A DNA stretch of 64,000 bases, taken from assembly GCF_021190955.1 (NCBI RefSeq), contig NZ_JAIOAO010000003.1, forward strand, positions 496,001-560,000. Reading direction: 5' to 3'. Positions 51,861 to 61,600 of the stretch are shown here, in pieces. The notes under the pieces are model-generated. The model ran no database searches, had not been told where the DNA came from, and saw only the letters and a list, made by a program, of their open reading frames with translations. A program made the translations under genes and the position numbers. This DNA is from Parachryseolinea silvisoli. Lineage in GTDB: Bacteria; Bacteroidota; Bacteroidia; Cytophagales; Cyclobacteriaceae. Numbering within the stretch: the first letter of the stretch is position 1; each line of letters begins with the position of its first letter.

Positions 51861-52019
51861 GGTATCTTGTGTTGTGCCTGCTGTTAACGTTCGAATATAG
51901 GCAATCGGGAATATTCATCAAACCCGGTACCACCAAAGCAACGACGAAACGGAACTACAGAAGATGGTGCAGTGACACCAAAAAGCACTGACTATCAGAA
52001 GTAATCGCCATCATCAATT

Positions 52020-52252
52020 TCAAAAACAATGAGGGAAAAGGTCATATAGATTGACTTGCGTCGGGCTTTCGTTGCTCAGGTAAATGTAGGCGTAGCCTTC
52101 TTCGGGTACAGTAACTTTCAGGGGCCAAAAAACAAACGCGTCAATCTTGCGATATAGAGGATCTATTCGTAATCCACGGCGATCTGATCCCAGGCGGCGT
52201 CGAGGAAGTTGAAATTCTTATCGAACAGAAAGATAGTGACACTATGAGCGAA
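52020..52252 (-). pseudogene. Remnant of an Rhs/YD-repeat-type gene
   Basis: Two minus-strand pieces in different frames recall a segment conserved in Bacteroidota Rhs/YD-repeat proteins, many of which are polymorphic toxins. The first (52163-52252) encodes a TIFLFDKNFNFLDAAWDQI block and then stops. The second (52020 to about 52170) encodes VTVPEEGYAYIYLSNESP followed by T-Q-V and then a stop. The upstream part ends at the T-loop of the tRNA-like end in module D. Only about 75 codons of what was probably a very large gene are left. Confidence 0.6.
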
Positions 52253-52320
52253 GTTCGATTCCCCTCCAGTCGGACACAAAAAAGCCTTCTAATTTTCACA
52301 ATTAGAAGGCTTTTTAGTAG
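52253..52320. repeat. tRNA-end/terminator module D
   Basis: GTTCGATTCCCCTCCAGTCG (tRNA T-loop to acceptor end) followed by AAAAGCCTTCTAATT...AATTAGAAGGCTTTTT. Here the right flank is the 3' end of the decayed tRNA-Glu on the opposite strand, so the hairpin may have been the shared terminator of two converging tRNA genes. Confidence 0.75.
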
Positions 52321-52391
52321 TAGACCGTACGGGAATCGAACCCGCGTTACCAGATGAAAATCTGGTGTCCTAACCTCCAGACGAACAGAGA
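52321..52391 (-). pseudogene. Decayed tRNA-Glu (TTC)
   Basis: D-arm (TCGTCTGGAGGTTAGGAC), anticodon TTC and T-arm GCGGGTTCGATTCCCGT identify tRNA-Glu. But the anticodon arm lacks one base (CCAGA-TTTTCA-TCTGG gives a six-base loop), and the acceptor 5' strand TCTCTGT pairs with ACGGTCT at only four of seven positions. I therefore call it a pseudo-tRNA. A further minus-strand tRNA-like T-arm (GCGATTCGAGTCCCGGAGA) lies at about 52404-52426. Confidence 0.65.
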
Positions 52392-52486
52392 CACGATCCA
52401 AAAAATCTCCGGGACTCGAATCGCCTCCTTTTATCCAGATCTCCCGAAAAATGCCTAAATCGCAGGGTCATTTGCCCCGGTAACGC

Positions 52487-54430
52487 ATGAACTTGAAGGT
52501 GAGAGAACTCCTGGTACGCACCAATATCTGGTGGGTGCTTTTTTTACGGCTTTTGTTGGCCATGTTTCTGTTTTCACTTTGCCGGGTGGGTTTTTACCTG
52601 TACAACCGCGACTACTTTGCGGACCTGACGGCCGGCACGTTCTTCGAGATCATGGTCGGAGGTGTTCGGTTTGACCTGACGGCGGTACTGTATACCAACC
52701 TGCTGGTGCTGGTGCTGATGATCGTGCCGTTGGAGATCCGTTTCCGGGCGGGGTATCAGGCCGTAGTGAGATGGTTATTCTTCGTTTTCAATGGCATTGC
52801 ATTGGCTGCCAACGTATCGGACTTCATTTATTTCAAGTTTACGGGGCGGCGTACGACAGCCGACATTTTCCAGCAGTTTGAGCATGAGCAAAATATGGGC
52901 GGACTCCTGGGCCGCTTCCTGATTGACTACTGGCACGCTACCCTTTGGTGGATCGGACTGATTGTATTGATGGTGTGGCTGTATAACAAGACGCGCGTAC
53001 AAGGGCCGTTGATGCGAAATAAGTGGCTGTTTTATATCTCCGGCCTGGCGGCGATGCTGGGCGTGGCGTATTTAACGATCGGCGGCATTCGTGGCGGCTT
53101 TCAGCACAGCACGCGGCCCATTACCCTGAACGACGCCGGCAAGTATGTGCGCGACCCCAAGGACGTGCCGCTGGTGCTGAATACCCCCTTTGCGTTGTAC
53201 CGCACGTTGGGTAAGACAAAGATCAAGAAGGTGCACTACTTTGCCGACGAGGCTGCGCTGGATTCAGTCTTCTCGCCGGTGCGCCATGGGGCGGACTCCG
53301 GTGCCATGCGTAAGCTGAATGTGGTGGTGCTGGTATTGGAAAGCTTCTCAAAGGAATTTGTTGGTTTCTTTAACCACGACCGTGAGAACGGCACCTATAA
53401 AGGCTATACGCCTTTTCTGGATTCTTTGCTGCAACATAGCCGGTCGTATACATATTCGCTTGCCAGCGGGCGCAAATCCATCGATGCGTTGCCTTCGGTC
53501 ATCGCCAGTGTCCCTTCGATGGGTGTGCCGTATGTGTTGTCGCCTTTTTCGGGTAATAAGATCAATAGCCTTGGTACGATTCTGCGCGGGGAGGGGTATC
53601 ACAACTCCTTTTTCCATGGGGCGCCGAACGGCTCCATGGGCTTTCAGGCTTTTATGAACATTGCGGGCATCGAGCATTACTACGGCATGACCGAGTATGG
53701 CAACGATGCCGACTTTGACGGTTGGTGGGGAATCTGGGACGACAAGTTTTTACAATTTATGGCGCATACCCAGCGTGACTTTCACGAGCCCTTTTTCTCG
53801 GCGTTCTTCTCTGTATCGTCGCACCACCCCTTTAATGTGCCGGACGATTATAAAGGACGGTTTGCGGGCGGACCCGAGCCGATCCTGAAGTGTATTCAAT
53901 ATACCGATGAGTCGCTGCGCCAATACTTCCATACGGTATCGAAGTATCCCTGGTTTAAGAATACTTTGTTTGTGATTACGGCCGATCATACCTCATCCAA
54001 CATTATGTTCGATGATAGCCGTACAGCCCGCGGGTTGTTTTCGATTCCGATCTTCTTTTACCGGCCTGACAATAGTCTGGTGGGGCTGGAACCGGGGCTG
54101 GTGCAACAGTCGGACATTATGCCGACGGTGTTGGGCTATCTGGGCTATCCGCACGATTATATTGCCTTTGGCCGGGATGTATTTCATTCGACGGATGAGG
54201 TTGCCTGGAATTATAAAGACGATGTGTACCAGCTTTACCAGGGTGATTATCTCATGCAGTTCGATGGCCGCCGGGCGCTTTCGTTATATAACTACAAGAC
54301 CGATCGGATGCTGCAGGAGAATATCGTCAAACAATATCCGGACGTGGTGCAGGCGATGGAGAAGAAGATGCGCGCGATTATTCAGCAGTACAACAATCGC
54401 ATGGTGGATAACAAGCTGATAATTAACTAA
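52487..54430 (+). CDS. LTA synthase/sulfatase-family transferase, copy 1
   Basis: A 647-residue inner-membrane protein with five membrane helices (first 200 residues) and a periplasmic alkaline-phosphatase-fold domain (about 265-620). The fold binds a metal and forms a covalent phospho- or phosphoglycerol intermediate. The metal-binding Glu is in VLESFS; the nucleophile position in ASGRKSIDALPS is Ser where classic LtaS has Thr; TADHTS gives the Asp-His pair. Gram-negative members add phosphoglycerol or phosphoethanolamine to glycans or lipids; the acceptor here is unknown. It is closely paralogous to the next gene; about 45 bases before the ATG are also duplicated. Confidence 0.9.
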   Translation: MNLKVRELLVRTNIWWVLFLRLLLAMFLFSLCRVGFYLYNRDYFADLTAGTFFEIMVGGVRFDLTAVLYTNLLVLVLMIVPLEIRFRAGYQAVVRWLFFVFNGIALAANVSDFIYFKFTGRRTTADIFQQFEHEQNMGGLLGRFLIDYWHATLWWIGLIVLMVWLYNKTRVQGPLMRNKWLFYISGLAAMLGVAYLTIGGIRGGFQHSTRPITLNDAGKYVRDPKDVPLVLNTPFALYRTLGKTKIKKVHYFADEAALDSVFSPVRHGADSGAMRKLNVVVLVLESFSKEFVGFFNHDRENGTYKGYTPFLDSLLQHSRSYTYSLASGRKSIDALPSVIASVPSMGVPYVLSPFSGNKINSLGTILRGEGYHNSFFHGAPNGSMGFQAFMNIAGIEHYYGMTEYGNDADFDGWWGIWDDKFLQFMAHTQRDFHEPFFSAFFSVSSHHPFNVPDDYKGRFAGGPEPILKCIQYTDESLRQYFHTVSKYPWFKNTLFVITADHTSSNIMFDDSRTARGLFSIPIFFYRPDNSLVGLEPGLVQQSDIMPTVLGYLGYPHDYIAFGRDVFHSTDEVAWNYKDDVYQLYQGDYLMQFDGRRALSLYNYKTDRMLQENIVKQYPDVVQAMEKKMRAIIQQYNNRMVDNKLIIN

Positions 54431-54532
54431 AAGCGTACTATCCTGGGAGTCTTGTGTTACGTAAAGATTTCCTATGTTACCTGTATTTTTCCGGAAAATG
54501 ACTAAATCGCAGCGTCATTTGCCTGTTAACGT

Positions 54533-56500
54533 ATGAATTTTAAGGTTAGACACCTTTTGGTGCGCACCAATATCCTGTGGGTGCTGATTTTACGGCTCTT
54601 GTTGGCCATGTTACTGTTTTCGCTCTGTCGCATCGGGTTTTACCTGTACAACCAGGATTATTTTGATGACATCACGCCGGGAGTCTTTATCGATATTATG
54701 GGCGGCGGCCTTCCGTTCGACGTGACCGCCGTTCTGTACACCAACATGTTGGTGCTGTTGCTCATGGTCGTGCCCCTGGAAATTCGTTTCCGGGCGGGCT
54801 ACCAGGCTGTGGTGAAATGGATTTTTTTTATCTGCAACGGTGTCGCATTGGCGGCTAATGCATCAGACTTTATTTACTTCCGCTTTACCGGTCGGCGTAC
54901 GACAGCCGATGTCTTTCAGCAGTTCGAGCATGAGCAAACCATGGGAAGGCTGGTGATCCGGTTTATGGGTGACTACTGGCATGCCACGTTGTGGTGGATC
55001 GGGCTGGTGGTGCTGATGGTCTGGCTCTACAACAAAACACGTGTGCAGGGACCGTTGATTCGGAACAAGTTGGTGTTTTATACCTCCGGCCTCGCGGCGC
55101 TATTACCGATAGCCTATCTAACGGTGTGCGGCATCCGTGGCGGCTTCGAGTACAGCGACCGGCCCATTACGCTGAGCGATGCGGGAAAATATGTGCACGA
55201 TCCGAAGAATGTATCGTTGGTGCTTAATACGCCGTTTGCGTTATACCGTAGCGTGGGCAAGACCAAAATCAAAAAGGTACATTACTTCGCCGACGAGGCG
55301 GAGCTCAACGCTGTGTTCACGCCCGTGCGCCACGGGGTTGACTCGGGCGCTATGCGTAAGCTGAATGTGGTGGTGCTGGTGTTGGAAAGTTTCTCGCGGG
55401 AATTTGTCGGGTTCTACAACCGCGATCGGAATAACGGCACCTATAAAGGGTATACACCGTTTCTGGATTCGTTGCTGGAACACAGTCGTTCGTATCGGTA
55501 TTCGCTGGCCAGCGGACGCAAGTCCATCGATGCGTTGCCATCGCTTATTGCGAGCGTGCCTTCGATGGGGATTCCCTACGTTTTATCCCCTTTCTCGGGT
55601 AACAAGATCAACAGCCTCGGCTCCACGCTCGGCGCGGAGGGTTATCACTGCTCGTTTTTTCACGGCGCACCCAATGGCTCCATGGGCTTTGAAGCGTTTA
55701 TGAACATTGCGGGCATTCCGAATTACTACGGCATGACTGAATATGGTAATGATGCCGATTTCGACGGCTGGTGGGGGATCTGGGATGAGAAATTCATGCA
55801 GTTCATGGCGCATACGCAGCGCGATTTTCACGAGCCGTTCTTCAGTGCGTTCTTTTCGGTATCCTCGCACCACCCTTGCAATATACCGGAAGAATACAAG
55901 GAGCGCTTCAAGGGCGGGCCGGAGCCAATCCTGAAATGTATTCAGTATACCGATGAATCGCTGCGTCGCTATTTCCGCACGGTGTCTAAATATCCCTGGT
56001 TCAAGAACACGCTGTTTGTGATTTCAGCGGATCATACGTCGTCCGATGTCCTGTTTGATGACGGCCGTACGCCGCGTGGGGCGTTTACGATTCCCATCTT
56101 CTTTTACCGCCCCGACGACAGCCTGGTGGGGATGGAACCGGGGCTGGTGCAACAATCAGACGTCATGCCTACGGTGCTGAACTATCTCGGGTATCCGCAT
56201 GATTATATAGCTTTTGGCCGGGACGTATTCCATTCAACGGATGAAGTTGCCTGGAACTATAAAGACAATGTATATCAGCTTTACCAGGGCGATTACCTGA
56301 TGCAATTTGACGGACACCGGCCCATATCGTTGTATAATTTCAAGATCGATCGCCTACTGCGCGATAATATCCTCAAACAGCATCCGGATATCGTGCAGGC
56401 GATGGAAAAGAAGATATGCGCGATTATTCAGCAGTATAACAATCGCATGGTGGACAATAAATTGACGCTGTCAGCCGCTACAGCTACCGCCAAGCAATAA
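54533..56500 (+). CDS. LTA synthase/sulfatase-family transferase, copy 2
   Basis: A 655-residue paralogue of the gene 103 bases upstream with the same helices and catalytic blocks (VLESFS, ASGRKSIDALPS, SADHTS). Identity is high along the whole length; it diverges mostly at the start of the periplasmic loop, in the first helices, and in a short Ala/Thr-rich C-terminal tail. The spacer upstream repeats the spacer of copy 1 (CTAAATCGCAG, CATTTGCC), so the duplication included the control region. Two kept copies suggest different acceptors or conditions (inference). Confidence 0.9.
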   Translation: MNFKVRHLLVRTNILWVLILRLLLAMLLFSLCRIGFYLYNQDYFDDITPGVFIDIMGGGLPFDVTAVLYTNMLVLLLMVVPLEIRFRAGYQAVVKWIFFICNGVALAANASDFIYFRFTGRRTTADVFQQFEHEQTMGRLVIRFMGDYWHATLWWIGLVVLMVWLYNKTRVQGPLIRNKLVFYTSGLAALLPIAYLTVCGIRGGFEYSDRPITLSDAGKYVHDPKNVSLVLNTPFALYRSVGKTKIKKVHYFADEAELNAVFTPVRHGVDSGAMRKLNVVVLVLESFSREFVGFYNRDRNNGTYKGYTPFLDSLLEHSRSYRYSLASGRKSIDALPSLIASVPSMGIPYVLSPFSGNKINSLGSTLGAEGYHCSFFHGAPNGSMGFEAFMNIAGIPNYYGMTEYGNDADFDGWWGIWDEKFMQFMAHTQRDFHEPFFSAFFSVSSHHPCNIPEEYKERFKGGPEPILKCIQYTDESLRRYFRTVSKYPWFKNTLFVISADHTSSDVLFDDGRTPRGAFTIPIFFYRPDDSLVGMEPGLVQQSDVMPTVLNYLGYPHDYIAFGRDVFHSTDEVAWNYKDNVYQLYQGDYLMQFDGHRPISLYNFKIDRLLRDNILKQHPDIVQAMEKKICAIIQQYNNRMVDNKLTLSAATATAKQ

Positions 56501-56528
56501 AAAAGCGTCGCCGGTGGGCAACGCTTTT
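56501..56528. terminator. Bidirectional terminator
   Basis: AAAAGCGT and ACGCTTTT with inner GCC/GGC pairs, between convergent genes. Read on either strand it has a T-rich 3' side. Confidence 0.75.
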
Positions 56529-56554
56529 AATATTGTTTGGGGATAAAAAGTCAG

Positions 56555-57262
56555 CTACGCCAGGTTATGATATACGTTTTGTACATCGTCGTCGGCTTCG
56601 AGCATTTCTACCAGTTTGAGTACTTCGTCCGTTTCTTCTTCACTGAGCTCTTTGGTTGTTGTCGGAATGTAGTGTAGCTCGGAGCTTTTTGCTTCAAGGT
56701 GTTTTGCTTCGAGGAACTTGGCCATGTGGCCGAACTCGGTGAACTTGGTGTAGATGGTGACTTCGTCTTCCTGCTGGTCGATGTCGTCGGCGCCGGCGTC
56801 GATCAGGTCGAGCTCAAGCTCATCTACGTTGATCTTGGCGGGATCGAATTTGAAGACGCCTTTGCGCTCGAACATAAAGCCTACCGAGCCGGAGTTACCC
56901 ATGCTGCCATGGCCTTTGGAAAAGTGCAGGCGCACGTTGGCGACGGTGCGGGTGGGGTTGTCGGTGGCGCATTCCACCATGATCGGCACACCGTGTGGTG
57001 CGTATCCTTCGTAGGTTACTTCCTGGAAATCTTTTTCTTCTTTCGAAGAGGCACGTTTGATGGCTGCATCGACTTTTTCTTTGGGCATGTTCACACCCTT
57101 GGCGTTTTGCATCGCCATGCGGAGCTTCGGATTGTTCTCCGGAAGCGGACCACCATGCTTTACGGCAATGGCAATGTCTTTGCCGATACGGGTAAACGCT
57201 TTGGCCATCTTGTCAAAGCGGGCGAACATTTTATGTTTTCGTTTTTCGAATATACGTCCCAT
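56555..57262 (-). CDS. yebC: YebC/PmpR-family regulator
   Basis: A 235-residue YebC-family protein (TACO1 relatives). Members bind DNA or help ribosomes through difficult sequences, depending on the subgroup. The N-terminal block (MGRIFEKRKHKMFARFDKMAKAF), ENNPKLRMAMQNAK, and the NSGSVGFMFERKG block are typical. The start at 57262 lies 23 bases after an excellent promoter. The start MGRIFEKRKH instead of the usual MAGHSK-type sequence marks the Bacteroidota variant. Confidence 0.95.
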   Translation of the reverse strand: MGRIFEKRKHKMFARFDKMAKAFTRIGKDIAIAVKHGGPLPENNPKLRMAMQNAKGVNMPKEKVDAAIKRASSKEEKDFQEVTYEGYAPHGVPIMVECATDNPTRTVANVRLHFSKGHGSMGNSGSVGFMFERKGVFKFDPAKINVDELELDLIDAGADDIDQQEDEVTIYTKFTEFGHMAKFLEAKHLEAKSSELHYIPTTTKELSEEETDEVLKLVEMLEADDDVQNVYHNLA

Positions 57263-57285
57263 AGGTTCTAACGATTTAAGGGGTA

Positions 57286-57315
57286 CAAAAATAATGAGTT
57301 TGCGGATGGATCAAA
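57286..57315 (-). promoter_or_regulatory. Promoter of yebC
   Basis: On the minus strand TTTG (57312-57315), 18 bases, TATTTTTG (57286-57293): one of the best matches in the window to the Bacteroidota consensus. Confidence 0.7.
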
Positions 57316-57330
57316 ATGGAAAGATGCTGC

Positions 57331-58509
57331 TTATGCTTCCGCACGTTTCGCTTTTTCCCATACCACGGATTGCCGTCCGCGCAACAGGCGTACCAGGCCC
57401 GCATAAACCGAGAGGTTCATCACGACAAAATAATAGGGTACAAAAAAGCCCTTGATGCCAATCTTCCGGTCGCGCAGGGCATAACCCAAGGCGGCCAGCA
57501 GGTAGAATGCCACCTGGGCGACAAACATCATCTGGTAGAAGCCAATCCCTAGTATGGCCAGGTACAAGCTGCTGACCAGGATCAGTGGCAGGAAGAGCGG
57601 CGCCAAAGTCCAGCGCAAGACACGGTGTGATACGTATTGAAAGGTGAGGATGCCGTACCGGAAGGGGTTCAGGAGATAGGAGAGCTTATACATGGCCTGG
57701 AAGCCGCCGGCGGAGATTCGCACTTTGCGTTTCCATTCTTCGCCTACGGAGGCGGACGCTGTCTCGCTGGCGAAGGCGTCGGGCTCGTACGCGAAGCGGT
57801 AGCCGTTTGCGGCAATGCGCAGCGACAGGTAAAAGTCTTCGATCAGCATGTTCTCCGCGGGCTCTTCAAACAACTCGGTGCGAATGGAGAACAGCTCGCC
57901 CGCGGCTCCCACGATGGAGTAGACTTCGGCATCTTTCTTTTTCAGGAAAGATTCATATTTCCAGTAAAGGCCTTCGCCTGATCCGGAGGCATTGTCTTTG
58001 TCTTTGGAGAGAATACGTTTCTCACCGGCCACGCCGCCAACGGTCGGATCCTGGTAGTGGCGTACAATCAGCTTGAGCGCTTCGGGGTTCAGGGCGGTGT
58101 TAGCATCGCAAAACACGACGATAGGTGTTGAAACATGCTTCATGACACGGTTTACAGCGTGAATCTTTCCGCGGCGCTCTGGTGAGTGGAACACTTCAAT
58201 CTCCGGAAAATTCCGGATTATTTCGGGGGTTCTGTCGTTCGAGCCATCGGTGACAAAAAAGAGCTTCAGTTTATTTTTGGGATAGTCCAGGGCGAGGGTA
58301 TTGTGGATTTTATCGAGGATATAACCCTCTTCGTTATAGGCAGCCACCAGCAGCGTGACTACGGGTAACTCGCTATCAGTCTGTATAGTTACGGGAGAGG
58401 AGCGGCGCTTGAGCTTGCTCAAAATGTAAATAATCATGCCGTATCCTACATATGTATAGCCAACGGTCAACATGCCAAGCCAAAAAATCACGAGAAGCGT
58501 ACGAATCAT
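57331..58509 (-). CDS. Membrane-bound family 2 glycosyltransferase
   Basis: A 392-residue processive-type glycosyltransferase with one N-terminal membrane helix (about 4-30), a GT-A catalytic domain (about 45-275) and three C-terminal helices (about 295-380). VTLLVAAYNEEGYI near 52-65 starts the fold, the nucleotide-sugar Asp is in VFCDANTAL near 135, and EDFYLSLR near 222 gives the catalytic acid. It resembles transferases that build and export polysaccharides; the sugar is unknown. It is divergent from the adhesin gene with 103 bases between the ATGs. Confidence 0.9.
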   Translation of the reverse strand: MIRTLLVIFWLGMLTVGYTYVGYGMIIYILSKLKRRSSPVTIQTDSELPVVTLLVAAYNEEGYILDKIHNTLALDYPKNKLKLFFVTDGSNDRTPEIIRNFPEIEVFHSPERRGKIHAVNRVMKHVSTPIVVFCDANTALNPEALKLIVRHYQDPTVGGVAGEKRILSKDKDNASGSGEGLYWKYESFLKKKDAEVYSIVGAAGELFSIRTELFEEPAENMLIEDFYLSLRIAANGYRFAYEPDAFASETASASVGEEWKRKVRISAGGFQAMYKLSYLLNPFRYGILTFQYVSHRVLRWTLAPLFLPLILVSSLYLAILGIGFYQMMFVAQVAFYLLAALGYALRDRKIGIKGFFVPYYFVVMNLSVYAGLVRLLRGRQSVVWEKAKRAEA

Positions 58510-58586
58510 TGTTTTTAAAGCGATTAAACCACGAAACTAAGAGTTACAAATAGAATTTTGCCGGAATACAGTACCGATATATTTGT

Positions 58587-58594
58587 TATTTTTG
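58587..58594 (+). promoter_or_regulatory. -7 promoter element of the adhesin gene
   Basis: TATTTTTG fits TAnnTTTG. It lies within the extra codons that a TTG start at 58583 would add, so the ATG at 58613 is the real start. Confidence 0.5.
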
Positions 58595-58612
58595 TCGGTC
58601 TTTAGTTGGAAT

Positions 58613-61600
58613 ATGCGTTTTTTGCCAAAAACATTACCTTTACTGCTCACCCTCGTCACCTCTGCCGTATTCGGCCAGCTGGTCGCGCCGGGAGACAATG
58701 CTTCTACGCCCGTGGGCGTGGCAGTGACATTCAATATCGCCACGAACGATATCGAAGCCAATAATAGTGCAGATCCTGCCACGATCGATCTTGATCCAAG
58801 TATATTTTCTCCGGGTGCCCAAAAAACGGTCTCTAATAGTGATGGTGACTATTCCGTAACAGACACCGGTGACCTGACCTTTACACCGGCGGCTGGTTTC
58901 TCAGGCACAGCATCCCTTTCGTATAGCATCAGCGGCTTTCTGCTACCGGGTCAAATCACTATTACGGTGATCAACAGCGCACCCGTGGCAAACGATGACA
59001 CGGGGGTGGTTGCCGAAGGCGGGCAAGTAACGATCCTCATTCTTGAAAACGATACCGACGATGCAATCGGCATTGACCCCGGCACGGTTGACCTCGATCC
59101 GGGTCGCTCAGGCCGCCAGAATGATAACAGCACGGAGGCTGGCGAGTGGAGTGTCAACAGTCAGGGCGAATTGACGTTCGAAGGCGACAATGATTATTCA
59201 GGTACGGCGACGCTGACCTATACCGTACGCGACACCGAAAACGAGCTCTCGAATATCGCAACGGTTACGATTACGGTAAACGCGGTCAACAGCCCACCGG
59301 TTGCGAATGACGATGCCGGCCAAACGGCAGAGGAGAGCAACGTGACGATCAACGTTGTACAAAATGATACCGATAACGAAGGACCGGTAGATGCGGGCAC
59401 GGTCGACCTGATTGTATCCACAGATGCCATCGATCAGAGTACGACGACGGATGCCGGTGCATGGAGCGTCGATAATAATGGGGTAGTATCCTTTACGCCG
59501 GTCACAAACTTTGTCGGCCCGACCACGCTGGCGTATACGGTGCGCGATGCGAGCGGCGCTACTTCTAATCAGGCTACTATTACGATTACGGTAAACAACG
59601 TCAACGATGCGCCGGAGGCAAGGGACGATGCGGCGAGCACCAATGAGGAGACCACGGGTACGGTGGACGTTACAGCCAATGATACGGATCTTGATGGTAA
59701 TGGTACCATTAATAAAGGCTCGGTCGACCTAAATACGGGCACCGTCGCGATCGAGAACTCCCATACGACTGACCAGGGGAGCTGGTCGGTGAACGGCAAC
59801 GGCGTTGTTTCTTTTACGCCCGTAGCGGGTTTTACAGGACAGGCATCTCTTACTTACCGCGTGAGCGATAACAGCGGCGCGGCGTCAAACATTGCCACGA
59901 TTACTTTTACGGTGATCGGCGTGAACGATGCACCGCAGGCTCGTGGCGACAATGGCACTACGCAGGAAGAGACGGCCGTCACGATCAACGTTCTCGAGAA
60001 TGATACAGACGATGGCACCCTCAACGCCAATTCCGTCGATCTGAATACCGGCTCGCCGGGCATTCAAAAATCCAACAACACAGACCAGGGTAATTGGAGT
60101 GTCGACAATGTCGGAATAGTGACGTTCACCCCGGCGAAAGATTTTACCGGTACTGCTTCCATCACGTATACGGTAAACGATAACGACGGGGAGACCTCTA
60201 ATGTGGCGACCATCTCCGTTACGGTATCCAATGTGAACGATCTGCCGTTGGCGACCAACGATGCTTTCTCTACGGACGAGGATCAGGAGGCAACGTTTAA
60301 CATTCTGACGAACGACCGCGATGTCGACGGTTCCCTGCAACCTTCTACGGTGGACCTCGACCCATCATCGGCGGGTATCCAAAATACGGTGGATGTCGCC
60401 GGGGGTACGATCAACACCGTGAACTCGACAGGCACGATCCGGTATGTACCCGCTAAAAACTTTTTCGGTACGGTCACCGCACAGTATACGGTAGCGGACA
60501 ATGAAGGTGGTGTCTCCAATGCGGCCACGATCACCATTACCGTCAGCGCAGTGAACGACCCGCCCGTGGCAAACAACGATCTGGCGGCTGCCGAAGAGAA
60601 CGAAACTGTAACGGTTAATGTGCTGGAGAACGATATCGATATTGACGGTTCGCTGAACATTGGCTCGGTCGACCTGAACACATCACAGACCGGTATCCAA
60701 ACGTCGATCACGACAAGCGCGGGGATCTTTACGGTTAACAGCAGCGGTGTGGTTACGTTCGACCCGAATGAAAACTACAATGGCATTGCCACGACCACCT
60801 ATACGGTGCGCGACAACGCGGGGGCTACTTCGAACGCCGCGACGATCAGCATCAACGTTAATTCCGTGAACAGTGTGCCCATCGCCGCCGACGATGCGGT
60901 TACTACACCGGAGGATACACCGGTGCAGCTCAATGTCGTGCAGAACGATCGTGATCCCGACGGTACGATCAACGCGGCTACTGTCGATCTGGACACCGGT
61001 ACTCCCGGCATTCAGAACTCCCTTACGACTGACAACGGTACGTTTACCATTCCTGCATCGGGCACGGTCCGGTTCACCCCCGCGCAGGATGTCTTTGGGG
61101 TAACGACGATTACCTATGCCGTCGACGACAATGTCGGCGCGACTTCCAATGCTGCCAAGATCACGGTTACGGTAACGTCTGTAAACGACAAGCCTGTGGC
61201 GGTGGCCGATGCGGCCTCTACGCCTGAGAATACAGCGGTTACAATCACGATCCTGGCGAATGACAAAGACGTTGAAGGTACGCTCGATCCTACGAAGATA
61301 GACTTGAATACGGCCGCGACGGGCATTCAAAATACAGTGACCGTTACCGGCGGTACCTTTGCGGCGAATAGCGCGGGTGTGGTAACCTTTACGCCGACGA
61401 ATGGTTATAGCGGCAAGGCCACTACCAATTATCGCGTGAGTGACAATGAAGGGGCGGAATCTAACGCGGTGGCGATTACCGTTACCGTTAATTCCGTGAA
61501 CGATGCCCCGTTGGCCAACAACGATGCGGCGACCACCAAAGAGGATGTTACGGTTACGATCCGGGTGCTTGACAATGATGAAGACGATGATGGTTTGAAT

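Noticed and set aside
45979-52486. Search for an integrase, transposase or toxin gene to explain the accessory region
   Set aside because: No such gene is visible; only the Rhs-like remnant was found. The mobility model therefore rests on repeats and tRNA pieces alone.
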